64,000 nt of DNA from an uncultured Porphyromonadaceae bacterium (GCA_900550395.1 URSD01000006.1:1-64000); one strand, 5' to 3'. Numbered from the stretch's first letter, positions 55,726 to 63,642 are shown. A program made the numbers and translations. Notes: generated by a model not told the origin, from the sequence alone.

Positions 55726-56637
55726 TTTACAAGAATACTGTTGATGGTCTTGGTGACTTTGTTATTGCTGTTTCTCGTACATGAGAAGTTTGTGACCTTC
55801 ATATTGACATATGGCGAATATTTTGAAGCAATAGCAGGTGTTATATAGTCCCCTTTTTTATGATGTATCTTTATCATCGACTTGACATTCCCTCTCCAGA
55901 ATTCAAGTGTACCGTCATGTCCACAGCCTTTATCGTATTTCTTCCAAAAAAATATGCTTCGGAATGTCCTGACTCTGAAAGCCATTTTATCGCCCATGCG
56001 TCCGAGTGTCAGTTCGCTCTTGTATTTCTTGTTCTTTACTGATACAGTAGCCTTTTTGAACTCTATGAATTTCCCGTCATAAGCTGGTTTGGGACCTTTT
56101 CTATTTTGGTGGGGAGCGCTGATTACATTATTACCGACAACGATATATCCGTGCGCGCTTCCTACAAGTTCAAGCGTGTCATCGACAAATTTCAGATAAG
56201 GTGTCAGGTCGTATTCATCCTCAGTATTAAGTTCAAGCACATTAGCATATCTTGTGCGATATTCGCGTACTTTAAGATTTATACTGACAGAATCAGCTTC
56301 TTCCATATCGAATATAGAGTCGAGGTTCATTTCCGCTTTGCGAACGATAGTATATGCGCCTTCAAAACCGATTTCGTTGAAGTAGCTGTCTCTTTCGTCC
56401 GGGGTCATACTTTGCAGTTTGTGAATGGTTGATTGGTATGCCAGATCATCATCAAACCAAAGTACATCTTCATTGGAGAGTGAGTCGCTCTCGGAACGGC
56501 TGCCGAGATAATCGCCGAGAGAGACTACTTTCACGCCATTTTCGGCTGCAAGGGGCGTGACGGGTTCGTCGCCCTGGGTGCATGACCCCAGTGTTGCCGC
56601 TGCTATAACGGCAAGTAGAAACAAGATTTTTTTTCAT
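55722..56637 (-). CDS. Lipoprotein of unknown function, start split by an A8 tract
   Basis: The body (about 300 aa) is open from 56624 but has only a TTG start there. An ATG at 56637 followed by eight A's is one base out of frame. With seven A's the protein would read MKKILFLLAVIAAATLGSC, a textbook lipoprotein signal with the lipobox LGSC. The intended start is therefore almost surely 56637, and the gene as given is +1 shifted within the tract. The rest has TPDERDSYFNEIGFEGAYTI, a central acidic region and a beta-rich C-terminus; I recognise no family. The gene is 12 bp after the DUF3244 gene and overlaps the barrel gene by 4 bp. A sequencing error, phase variation or slippage could explain the shift. 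Confidence 0.7.
56627..56634 (-). repeat. A8 homopolymer right after the lipoprotein ATG
   Basis: Eight T's on the plus strand, read as A8 directly after the ATG at 56637. Seven would join the ATG to the lipoprotein signal peptide in frame. Confidence 0.85.
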
Positions 56638-56649
56638 TGTTTTGTGTGA

Positions 56650-57009
56650 TTAGTTGGTTATTGTTATATAGCCTTCGAAGGTTCCGTAGTTGTTGGTCTC
56701 ACATGTAATGCTGTATTCGCCGTTATCAATGAGGATGTCGATTTGAGCGTAATTATTCTCGAATACGATTTCAAATTCTGTATAGTAGCCTTCGGAATCT
56801 GATAATGAGACGTTCATTGACGCCAATTCGAAATTTGAGGTGAAGGATAGTCGTCCATTTTCGTAAGAACAATCTATATGGGTATTAGATGGCTTTGTTG
56901 GACGCGTTGTGGTTTTGGGTTTGCGTATAAGTATTACGTCTTTTTTCCCATCCACGGCGAATGGCAGTAAATTAAATAGAATTAGACAGAAAATGATTGG
57001 TAGTCTCAT
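56650..57009 (-). CDS. DUF3244-like small exported protein
   Basis: Protein of 119 aa with a signal peptide (MRLPIIFCLILFNLLPFAVDG); the start at 57009 is preferred to 57033 because it begins the signal. The mature part is about 95 residues of beta-sandwich character, with HIDCSYENGRLSFTSNFEL and YSITCETNNYGTFEGYITIT at the end, the pattern of DUF3244, a Bacteroidales family with an Ig-like fold often next to TPR/HTH regulators. The function is unknown. Base composition is AT-rich compared with the window. A -7 element lies 27 nt upstream. Confidence 0.75.
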   Translation of the reverse strand: MRLPIIFCLILFNLLPFAVDGKKDVILIRKPKTTTRPTKPSNTHIDCSYENGRLSFTSNFELASMNVSLSDSEGYYTEFEIVFENNYAQIDILIDNGEYSITCETNNYGTFEGYITITN

Positions 57010-57035
57010 GTGATTTATATTTGATTTTGACAATG

Positions 57036-57043
57036 CAAAATTA
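57036..57043 (-). promoter_or_regulatory. -7 element for the DUF3244-lipoprotein-barrel unit
   Basis: TAATTTTG on the minus strand, 26 nt before the ATG at 57009. It lies inside an inverted repeat (ATTTGATT with AATCAAAT, about 18 nt apart) that could be an operator. The rest of 57044-57257 is AT-rich with no gene beyond the possible regulator tail ending at 57185. Confidence 0.45.
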
Positions 57044-57257
57044 CAATCAAATCACGCTATGAATTTAAAAATTTGGTTTAATAAACCTATCACTGAAATG
57101 GATTAGTCTATTGATAACCAGATATTTATGTATTAGTTATATGCCGAAAATCTATCAGGATTTAAGATATTGAAATTCAACGCGTTACGCAGTGCACTGA
57201 GAATCAGATGTTTGTATGATTTTTAGGTATGAATACTTGCTATCTTTATTCAGCGTC

Positions 57258-58865
57258 TCAATCTTTTTTTTTAAGTCTTGCTTTCCTGTTGTAAACGGCT
57301 TCAATCTTAATATCAAATATTGTGCTTATGGAACGCGAGGATAATCCTATACAAATATACATAAAGAGCATCTTATCATCGGACGATAATGTAGGAATAT
57401 CCTTTTGAATATTATCAACAATGTTATCCATATTTTCGTTGATGTTACGTTCAATGGTGGCAATTACCTCGCTATTATTGCGAATGCTTTGTATTTCGTT
57501 AAGAACGCGGTTATATATTTTGTTCTTTTCACCCGATGTACCATGAACCTCGTAGTAGCTGTTACATAATTTATCCAGTATTTCAAATTTAGAAGCAAAA
57601 ACCTTTAATATTTCCTTTTTAAAGCTATCCTCTTTTGACTGGATGTATGCCTCCTTGTCAATAAGTGCATTGTTGCTATACTTAAGAGATTCACTTAATT
57701 GGTATATCAGCATTATTTTTTCGTTGACATCTTTCTTGTGGAGTGCATTACGAAAGTATAATATTGTGATAGAGAATAAAATAACAATTAGGATTAATGT
57801 TAGGAGAATGCCAATCTTAATCCTATCGTTCCTCAATATGCGTTTGGTCCTTTTTTCTTTGATACGATAGTAATCTTGTGCCTGTTTAGTTGTAGACTCA
57901 TGTATAATATCCTCAAAAATACTGTCTATATTATTGTAAGCCAATTTTAAAGATTTGTAAGCGTCTTCATATTGATCTTTAGACTCATATAGTTGGCTTT
58001 TCAGCAAGTTAAGGTATAAGCTGTTATCAAGTCGCTGCAAATGTTTCTCGGCAAGTGGGTAATTACCGATGTGCATACATATGTTTGCCATGCTTTTATT
58101 CTCATCTTGTGATTTGATGCCATATGTCTGTTCCATATAAGACATTACTTTGTACGCTGCCTTGTAGTCTTCAAGACCGACGTAGGCATTTGCCATTATA
58201 GACAAAGCTGAAACTGCAAGAATTGTATCGTTGTTTTCCTTTCCGGTTTTATAAACTTTTTTCGCAATTATTAGAGCTGAATCAAGTTTTAGCGAATTTA
58301 CATATGTAGTGGCCAAATCATTTAAAGCATAATCAATATATAAACGATTATTGGTTTTAATGAAGCAATCATACGATTGTCTACTGTATTTTAATGCATT
58401 CCGTTGGCTATATGTATGGTCGTATATGTCGGACATATACCTGTAAATCAGTCCTAAATGGTGATTGTCGTTAAGTTGTTGCGCGAGTTCTTCGGCTTGG
58501 AGCAGGGAGATGATTGCACCGCCATAATTTTTACGTTCAAGGCGGGAAAGTCCTTTGAGATAATTCAGAATCATGCGGTCTCGAGGCAATTCGTCGCGAT
58601 GATCTCGGAAATAGGTGTTTGCGGTTTCAAGCAACGAATCGTTGCTGAGATTGTCGCCGCGGCGATTGGCAATCCATACCCGGTAAAGGGCAATGCGTGC
58701 GTCCTCGGCTTCTCCGCTGCCGGCCGGGATGGAATTCAAGACCACCTCCGCGCTGTCAGGATAGTCCGGCAGGAGTGAGGATACATGCCGGAGTGTGCTC
58801 TCCACCGGAGATTCGGCGCAGCAGGCAAGCAGGATGCAGAATGTGGCAAACAACAAGTGTCTCAT
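57258..58865 (-). CDS. Membrane-bound TPR protein with C-terminal HTH-like domain
   Basis: Protein of 535 aa. The N-terminus has a lipobox-like ILLACC signal (Cys15/16). TPR-type helical repeats fill about residues 30-330 (LAQQLNDNHHLGLIYRYMSD, DYALNDLATTYVNSLKLDSA). One membrane helix lies near 345-372 (IGILLTLILIVILFSITILY), then a coiled coil, then a C-terminal region DKMLFMYICIGLSSRSISTI with EAVYNRKARLKKK, which resembles the LuxR-type helix-turn-helix at the end of Bacteroidales TPR regulators. It probably senses in the periplasm and controls neighbouring surface genes. The end is cut short by the A9 tract. GC content falls sharply after about residue 140. Confidence 0.82.
   Translation of the reverse strand: MRHLLFATFCILLACCAESPVESTLRHVSSLLPDYPDSAEVVLNSIPAGSGEAEDARIALYRVWIANRRGDNLSNDSLLETANTYFRDHRDELPRDRMILNYLKGLSRLERKNYGGAIISLLQAEELAQQLNDNHHLGLIYRYMSDIYDHTYSQRNALKYSRQSYDCFIKTNNRLYIDYALNDLATTYVNSLKLDSALIIAKKVYKTGKENNDTILAVSALSIMANAYVGLEDYKAAYKVMSYMEQTYGIKSQDENKSMANICMHIGNYPLAEKHLQRLDNSLYLNLLKSQLYESKDQYEDAYKSLKLAYNNIDSIFEDIIHESTTKQAQDYYRIKEKRTKRILRNDRIKIGILLTLILIVILFSITILYFRNALHKKDVNEKIMLIYQLSESLKYSNNALIDKEAYIQSKEDSFKKEILKVFASKFEILDKLCNSYYEVHGTSGEKNKIYNRVLNEIQSIRNNSEVIATIERNINENMDNIVDNIQKDIPTLSSDDKMLFMYICIGLSSRSISTIFDIKIEAVYNRKARLKKKD
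57264..57272 (-). repeat. A9 homopolymer near the end of the TPR/HTH gene
   Basis: Nine T's on the plus strand. As A9 they encode KKK followed by Asp and a stop. With eight A's the frame would go on for about 25 residues to a stop at 57185-57187. Confidence 0.85.
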
Positions 58866-58879
58866 AGGGTGGGGATGTA

Positions 58880-59782
58880 TCAGTCGGCGGGCTCCATGTG
58901 GATGGCGATGTGAGTGGCAGGGCCGAAGCGTTCCTTGAGGCGCCGTTCCACATCGGAGGCTATCTCGTGGGCTCGCCGGAGGGTGTAGTCGCCGGGCATC
59001 TTGATGTGCAGCTCGATGGCGCGGTGCGAGCCGATGCTGCGTGTACGCAGACGGTGGAACTTGACGACGCCTGGGGGTGAAGTTACAATCTCGGCGATGG
59101 CGGCTTTGTCGTCGGCCGAGAGCGATTTTTCAAGCAGCTGGTCGATGCCGGGCCGCGTCAGGGTGTAGGCGGCATGGATAATGAACCCGCTGACGATGAA
59201 GGCGGCGATGGGGTCGAGCACACGGCCTTTGTCCCCGAGCAGCATTGCGCCGCCGATGCCCACGAGTGTTGCTATGGATGTGAAGGCGTCGCTGCGGTGG
59301 TGCCAGGCGTTGGCTACGAGTGCCGGCGATTCGAGGTGTCGTCCCTGCCGGATAGTGTAACGGAAAAGGATTTCCTTGACGACTATCGAGATTACGGCAG
59401 CCGACAGCGCCCATCCGTTGGGGGCCGCGAGCACATCTCCGCGCCACCACGCGAGGGCGCGCAGCACGGCGTCGATGCCTATCAGTGCGCCGGCGATGCC
59501 GAGCAGCAGCCCGACCAGCACCGAGGCCAGAGTCTCGTATTTCCCGTGGCCGTAGTCGTGGTCGGCGTCCTCGGGTTTACCGGAGATGCGCACGAACAGC
59601 AGGACTATCACGTCCGAGATAAGGTCGCTGAGAGAGTGGACGGCGTCGGCAAGCATCGCCGAACTGCGTCCTGCTATACCGGCGAAGAATTTGAAAAGAA
59701 CCAGCAGCAGATTTGCCACGCTCCCGATGATGGTGACGCGGTAGATCTGCTGCAGGCGGGAGGTGTCGGTGTCAGAACTCAT
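58880..59782 (-). CDS. Cation diffusion facilitator (metal exporter)
   Basis: Inner-membrane Zn2+/Fe2+/H+ antiporter of 300 aa, FieF/YiiP-like. Six membrane helices (residues 15-215) precede a cytosolic ferredoxin-like C-terminal domain (about 220-297, FHRLRTRSIGSHRAIELHI). The transport-site pairs are HSLSD in TM2 and HHRSD in TM5, i.e. HxxxD on TM2, which in this family tends to favour zinc; E. coli FieF has DxxxD there. It overlaps the Dabb gene by 11 bp and precedes the TPR gene by 14 bp. Confidence 0.93.
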   Translation of the reverse strand: MSSDTDTSRLQQIYRVTIIGSVANLLLVLFKFFAGIAGRSSAMLADAVHSLSDLISDVIVLLFVRISGKPEDADHDYGHGKYETLASVLVGLLLGIAGALIGIDAVLRALAWWRGDVLAAPNGWALSAAVISIVVKEILFRYTIRQGRHLESPALVANAWHHRSDAFTSIATLVGIGGAMLLGDKGRVLDPIAAFIVSGFIIHAAYTLTRPGIDQLLEKSLSADDKAAIAEIVTSPPGVVKFHRLRTRSIGSHRAIELHIKMPGDYTLRRAHEIASDVERRLKERFGPATHIAIHMEPAD

Positions 59783-60065
59783 AGTCTACGCAGGCGCGCA
59801 TGTCCTTGTTGGCGCCAAGCAGGGCAGCGGCTGCCACGTGTGCCGGATGTGCGGCATAGACGGCGACGTCGGCCATGGTCGGTACGATGGCGGTGAGGAC
59901 TACGTCCCAGCTTTCAGCGGGGTTTTCGTTGATGCCGACTTCGATGCTTTGGAGAACGTCGATTTTGCCGGGAAGTTCTTCAAGGGCTGCCTTGAATCGG
60001 CGTGCCACCTGCAGGCGCTCTTCGGCGCTGCCTTTGAGGCGGAACATCACTATGTGCTTTACCAT
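59772..60065 (-). CDS. Dabb (stress-responsive alpha/beta barrel) protein
   Basis: Small protein of 97 aa with the dimeric alpha/beta-barrel pattern: VKHIVMFRLKG at the start, a helix ARRFKAALEELPGKI, then SIEVGINENPAESWDVVLTA and a final helix. Bacterial members are uncharacterised or have cyclase/lyase-type roles. It lies 29 bp after the ABC-F gene, with a tandem repeat in the gap, and overlaps the metal exporter by 11 bp. Confidence 0.9.
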   Translation of the reverse strand: MVKHIVMFRLKGSAEERLQVARRFKAALEELPGKIDVLQSIEVGINENPAESWDVVLTAIVPTMADVAVYAAHPAHVAAAALLGANKDMRACVDYEF

Positions 60066-60077
60066 TGGAGTTTATAG

Positions 60078-60104
60078 AGTTTAGGGTTTATAGTTTAGGG
60101 TTTA
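60078..60104. repeat. Tandem 13-bp repeat AGTTTAGGGTTTA at the ABC-F 3' end
   Basis: Two exact copies (60078-60090 and 60092-60104) separated by one T. On the minus strand they read TAAACCCTAAACT, and the distal copy holds the ABC-F stop codon (Lys-Pro-stop). The pair spans the gap before the Dabb gene. Confidence 0.85.
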
Positions 60105-61717
60105 GCGTACATGCGTTCGCGGGCGGCGAGCACACGGTCGTCGGTGATATAGTCGTCGTAGTCCATCAGCTTGTCTATGACGCCCGCGGGGGTGAGCTCT
60201 ATGACGCGGTTGCATACGGTCTGAATGAACTCGTGGTCGTGCGACGCCATCAGTATGTTGCCGCGGAAGGTCTGCAGGGTGTTGTTGAACGCCTGGATGC
60301 TCTCGAGGTCGAGGTGGTTGGTGGGGGAGTCGAGCACGAGAGTGTTGGCGTTGGTCATCATCATGCGCGCTATCATGCAGCGCATCTTCTCGCCGCCGCT
60401 GAGTACCGACGCTTTTTTGAGCACTTCCTCGCCGGAGAACAGCATCTTGCCCAGGAAGCCCTTGAGGTAGATTTCGCTGGTGTCGGAGCTGAACTGGCAC
60501 AGCCAGTCCACGAGGTTGTGATCGGTGCGGAAGAACGATGTGTTGTCCATCGGCAGATATGCTGTGGTGATGGTCTGTCCCCAGTCGAAACGGCCCGCAT
60601 CGGCCTTGCGGTTGCCCATTATTATCTCGAACAGGGCCGTCATGGCGCGCGGGTCGCGGCTGAGGAACACCACTTTGTCGTTCTTCTCGATCTGGAAGTT
60701 CACGTCATCGAAGAGCAGAGTGCCGTCGTCGGCTACGGCTTTGAGACCGGATACCTCGAGAATCTTGTTGCCGGGCTCGCGCTCGGGGGTGAAGATGATG
60801 CCGGGGTAGCGGCGGCTGGAAGGCTGTATCTCCTCCACATTGAGCTTTTCAAGCATCTTCTTGCGCGAGGTGGTCTGTTTGCTCTTTGCCACATTGGCGC
60901 TGAAACGCTGGATGAACTCCAGAAGTTCCTTGCGCTTCTCCTCGGCTTTCTTGTTCTGTTGCTGCTGCTGGCGCAGTGCGAGCTGGCTCGACTGGTACCA
61001 GAAGCTGTAGTTGCCGGCGAAGAGCTGCACGCGGCTGTAGTCGATGTCGAGGGTGTGGGTGCATACCGAGTCGAGGAAGTGGCGGTCGTGGCTCACGACG
61101 AGCACCGTGTTCTCGAATTTCGACAGATAATCTTCGAGCCATGCCACGGTGTCGAGGTCGAGGTCGTTGGTAGGCTCGTCCAGCAGCAGGTTGTCGGGAT
61201 TGCCGAAGAGTGCCTTGGCAAGGAGCACGCGCACCTTCTCCTTACCGCTGAGGTCGCGCATCATCAGGCCGTGCTTGTCCTCCTTGATGCCGAGGCCGCT
61301 GAGCAGGGCGGCGGCGTCGCTCTCGGCGTTCCAGCCTTCGAGCTCGGCGAATTTCTCCTCCAGCTCCGAAGCGCGTATGCCGTCCTCGTCGCTGAAGTCG
61401 GGCTTGGCATAGAGTGCGTCTTTTTCCTTCATTATATCCCACAATACTGTGTGGCCCATGAGCACGGTGTCGAGCACCGTGCAGTCGTCGAATTTGTAGT
61501 GGTCCTGCTCGAGCACGCTCATGCGCTCGCCGCTGCCCTGCGCTATCGTGCCGTGTGTGGGGGCGAGCTCGCCGCTGAGCATGCGCATCAGGGTGGATTT
61601 GCCGGCGCCGTTGGCGCCTATGATGCCGTAGCAGTTTCCGGGTGTGAATTTGAGGTTGACATCCTGGAAGAGCACTCGTTTGCCGAACTGGATGCCCAAG
61701 TTGCTGACTGTAATCAT
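60095..61717 (-). CDS. ABC-F family ATPase, YbiT-like, with degenerate second site
   Basis: Soluble ribosome-associated translation factor of the ABC-F type (540 aa), two ATPase domains joined by a linker rich in QQQQQNKKAEEKRKE. NBD1 is intact: GANGAGKST (Walker A), LSGKEKVR (signature), LLLDEPTND. In NBD2, the Walker A is replaced by FLSRDPRAMTALFE with no GxxxxGK[ST], and the Walker B reads LVLDSPTNHLD with Ser in place of the catalytic Glu, while LSGGEKMR remains. This should leave one competent site. It overlaps the aspartokinase gene by 4 bp. YbiT (E. coli) is the closest I can name. Confidence 0.9.
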   Translation of the reverse strand: MITVSNLGIQFGKRVLFQDVNLKFTPGNCYGIIGANGAGKSTLMRMLSGELAPTHGTIAQGSGERMSVLEQDHYKFDDCTVLDTVLMGHTVLWDIMKEKDALYAKPDFSDEDGIRASELEEKFAELEGWNAESDAAALLSGLGIKEDKHGLMMRDLSGKEKVRVLLAKALFGNPDNLLLDEPTNDLDLDTVAWLEDYLSKFENTVLVVSHDRHFLDSVCTHTLDIDYSRVQLFAGNYSFWYQSSQLALRQQQQQNKKAEEKRKELLEFIQRFSANVAKSKQTTSRKKMLEKLNVEEIQPSSRRYPGIIFTPEREPGNKILEVSGLKAVADDGTLLFDDVNFQIEKNDKVVFLSRDPRAMTALFEIIMGNRKADAGRFDWGQTITTAYLPMDNTSFFRTDHNLVDWLCQFSSDTSEIYLKGFLGKMLFSGEEVLKKASVLSGGEKMRCMIARMMMTNANTLVLDSPTNHLDLESIQAFNNTLQTFRGNILMASHDHEFIQTVCNRVIELTPAGVIDKLMDYDDYITDDRVLAARERMYAKP

Positions 61718-62751
61718 ATCGGTTTACGTTGTTCTATAAAGTACTTGTGAAGGGTACGCACGGCTTCGTCGGCGTCTGCGGCGTCGACGGTGGCCGTGAT
61801 GTGGTCGGCACCGGCTGTGGCAGGTGCGCTGCCGAGCAGCTCGCTGACGTCGGAGGCGCTGACGTCGGGACGGCTGCCTATGATGCTGACGCGGGCCGTG
61901 GCGCCGTCGGCGGCGCATGCCACGGCCACAAAGCCTGCGGCGTCGCAGGTGTCGTGTATGAGCGTACCGGGCGCCTGCGGGTGGAACGAGTCGAGCACGC
62001 GCAGCCTGCATCCCGTCCGCATGACCGGACGCACGCAGTCGGGGTGCAGTATCTTTGCTCCGAGGCGGGCTGCCGTGTCGGCCAGACTGTAGCTCAGGGT
62101 CGGAATGCAGCGTGCGGCGCTCACTATGCGCGGGTCGGCCGTATAGACGCCGTCCACGTCGGTCCATATCTGTACCTCGGCGGCGCCGAGTGCCTCGCCC
62201 AGCAGGGTTGCCGTGAAGTCGCTGCCTCCGCGCGACAGTGTGGCTGTGCGGCCCTCACCGTCGCGTCCTATGAATCCCTGAGTGATGTATATGCGGTGGG
62301 CGCCTTTCTGCCTCAGCAGCGCGCGGGCGCGTGCGGCAGTGGCCTCGACGAGAGGATTGCCGTCGGGGTCTATGCGCATGTAGTCGAGAGCCGGCAGCCA
62401 GGCGGCATCCATGCCCTGCTTATAGAGATAGGCAAGCATGATGGCGGTGCTGAACAGTTCGCCGCAGGCTATTGTCTCGCTGCGGGTGCTGGCCGCGGCG
62501 AGTACGTCACGGATATGCCTCATGACGCTTGACGGTAGCCCGAGGGCTTCGACGGTGGCGGCATGGCGTTCGAGCAACCGGTCCGGCGAGACGCCGTTGT
62601 CGGCTATGTCAATCAAGCCGTTTGTGGCGCCGCACATGGCCGACATCACGACGACGGTATGGTCGTCTGTACTCTGGCGGATTATCTCGGCGGTGGCCCG
62701 CATCCGTTCTGCCGAACCTACCGAGGTTCCGCCGAATTTCATTACAAGCAT
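61714..62751 (-). CDS. lysC: Aspartokinase, short form
   Basis: Phosphorylates aspartate, first step to lysine, threonine and methionine. The catalytic domain is recognisable: MKFGGTSVGSAERM (ATP), SRGGSDFTATLLGEAL, WTDVDGVYTADPRIV, LSYSLADTAARLGAKILHPD. At 345 aa it is about 100 residues shorter than common aspartokinases, since after residue 275 only about 70 residues (VSIIGSRPDVSASDVSELLG) remain of the two ACT regulatory domains. Feedback control may be altered. A hairpin lies 16 nt before the ATG. It overlaps the ABC-F gene by 4 bp. Confidence 0.9.
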   Translation of the reverse strand: MLVMKFGGTSVGSAERMRATAEIIRQSTDDHTVVVMSAMCGATNGLIDIADNGVSPDRLLERHAATVEALGLPSSVMRHIRDVLAAASTRSETIACGELFSTAIMLAYLYKQGMDAAWLPALDYMRIDPDGNPLVEATAARARALLRQKGAHRIYITQGFIGRDGEGRTATLSRGGSDFTATLLGEALGAAEVQIWTDVDGVYTADPRIVSAARCIPTLSYSLADTAARLGAKILHPDCVRPVMRTGCRLRVLDSFHPQAPGTLIHDTCDAAGFVAVACAADGATARVSIIGSRPDVSASDVSELLGSAPATAGADHITATVDAADADEAVRTLHKYFIEQRKPI

Positions 62752-62766
62752 TGTGAAGTGTCAAAA

Positions 62767-62791
62767 GGCTGCTTCTGCGAGAGGAGCAGCC
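62767..62791 (-). terminator. Hairpin before lysC
   Basis: A 10-bp stem with one G-T pair (62767-62776 with 62782-62791), loop GCGAG, followed on the minus strand by TTTT and then the lysC ATG 16 nt on. It could end the Crp-family transcript or act as an attenuator in the lysC leader. Confidence 0.5.
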
Positions 62792-62820
62792 GTTGGTTAT
62801 TTATGAAAAAAGCGCCGACA

Positions 62821-63519
62821 TCAGCCGTATTTGCTGATTTTGCGCAGTTGAGATTCGTTGATGATTTTGATTCTCCGGCCGTCTACGACTACCAGACGCT
62901 CGGCTACGAATGTGGAGAGGGTGCGTATGGCGTTGCTGGTGGTCATGTTGGAGAGGTTGGCGAGATCCTCGCGGGCCATGTAGATGCGCAGGGTGGAACC
63001 GTCGTCCTCATAGCCGTAGTTGTCGAGAAGCACTATGAGGGCTTCGGCCAGACGGCCGCGGATGTGCTTCTGCGTGAGGTTCACGATGCGGGTGTCGGAG
63101 CCGCCGAGGTTGCGCGAGAGTTCCTGAATGAAGAACCATGCCAGCTGGTTGTTGTTGCTGATCATGTCGCGGACGAGGGTCAGGGGCACGGCGCCGAGCA
63201 TGGACGGCTCGAAAGCCGAGGCGCTGCTGACGTAGCTCTCTCCGGCGAAGAAGGCGCGATAACCGAAATACTGCACGGGACGAATGAGACGCAATATCTG
63301 AACTCGGCCGCCAACGCCCTCTTTGGTCTTCTTTACTTTTCCTTTCAGGAGTACCCACAGGAATTCGGGCTGGTCTCCTTCGGCGTAAATCAGTTGGTTT
63401 TTCTTGTAGGTATGTACCTCCATGTTCTCGACCACCAGTCGGCGTTCGTCGCTGTTCAGTCGAGTCCAAATTTCGGCCATGTCCTCATTGATAACTTTTT
63501 CGAGGGCTGCTTTAATCAT
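62821..63519 (-). CDS. Crp/Fnr-family transcriptional regulator
   Basis: Regulator of 232 aa: cyclic-nucleotide-binding-like beta-roll (about 15-135, YAEGDQPEFLWVLLKGKVKK) and a C-terminal winged helix (RGRLAEALIVLLDNYG, then MAREDLANLSNMTTSNAIRT). No cysteine cluster for an iron-sulfur centre is present, so it is not an FNR-type oxygen sensor, and the cAMP-site residues are not clearly kept. Ligand and regulon are unknown. Its promoter region holds repeated ATGTT half-sites that suggest autoregulation. Confidence 0.92.
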   Translation of the reverse strand: MIKAALEKVINEDMAEIWTRLNSDERRLVVENMEVHTYKKNQLIYAEGDQPEFLWVLLKGKVKKTKEGVGGRVQILRLIRPVQYFGYRAFFAGESYVSSASAFEPSMLGAVPLTLVRDMISNNNQLAWFFIQELSRNLGGSDTRIVNLTQKHIRGRLAEALIVLLDNYGYEDDGSTLRIYMAREDLANLSNMTTSNAIRTLSTFVAERLVVVDGRRIKIINESQLRKISKYG

Positions 63520-63525
63520 GCTCGT

Positions 63526-63578
63526 ATGTTGTATCGCTATGTTTTATAACATGCAAAATTACAATTTTTTTTGAACAT
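63526..63578. promoter_or_regulatory. ATGTT/AACAT half-site cluster at the Crp-family promoter
   Basis: ATGTT occurs at 63526-63530 and 63539-63543, AACAT at 63548-63552 and 63574-63578. The inner pair forms ATGTT-N4-AACAT and the outer pair GTATGTT/AACATAC. They flank the -7 element and are a candidate dimeric operator. Confidence 0.4.
63554..63561 (-). promoter_or_regulatory. -7 element of the Crp-family gene
   Basis: TAATTTTG on the minus strand, about 35 nt before the ATG at 63519. The -33 region is A-rich without a clear TTTG. Confidence 0.5.
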
Positions 63579-63642
63579 ACCATAAAATACTTCCCTTAAA
63601 ATGCCAAATATCACTATTTTTGGCCGTTTTAGACCAAACATT

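Noticed and set aside
60078..60104. Repeat at the ABC-F end as a CRISPR remnant
   Set aside because: Only two 13-bp copies with a 1-nt spacer; no cas genes in the window.
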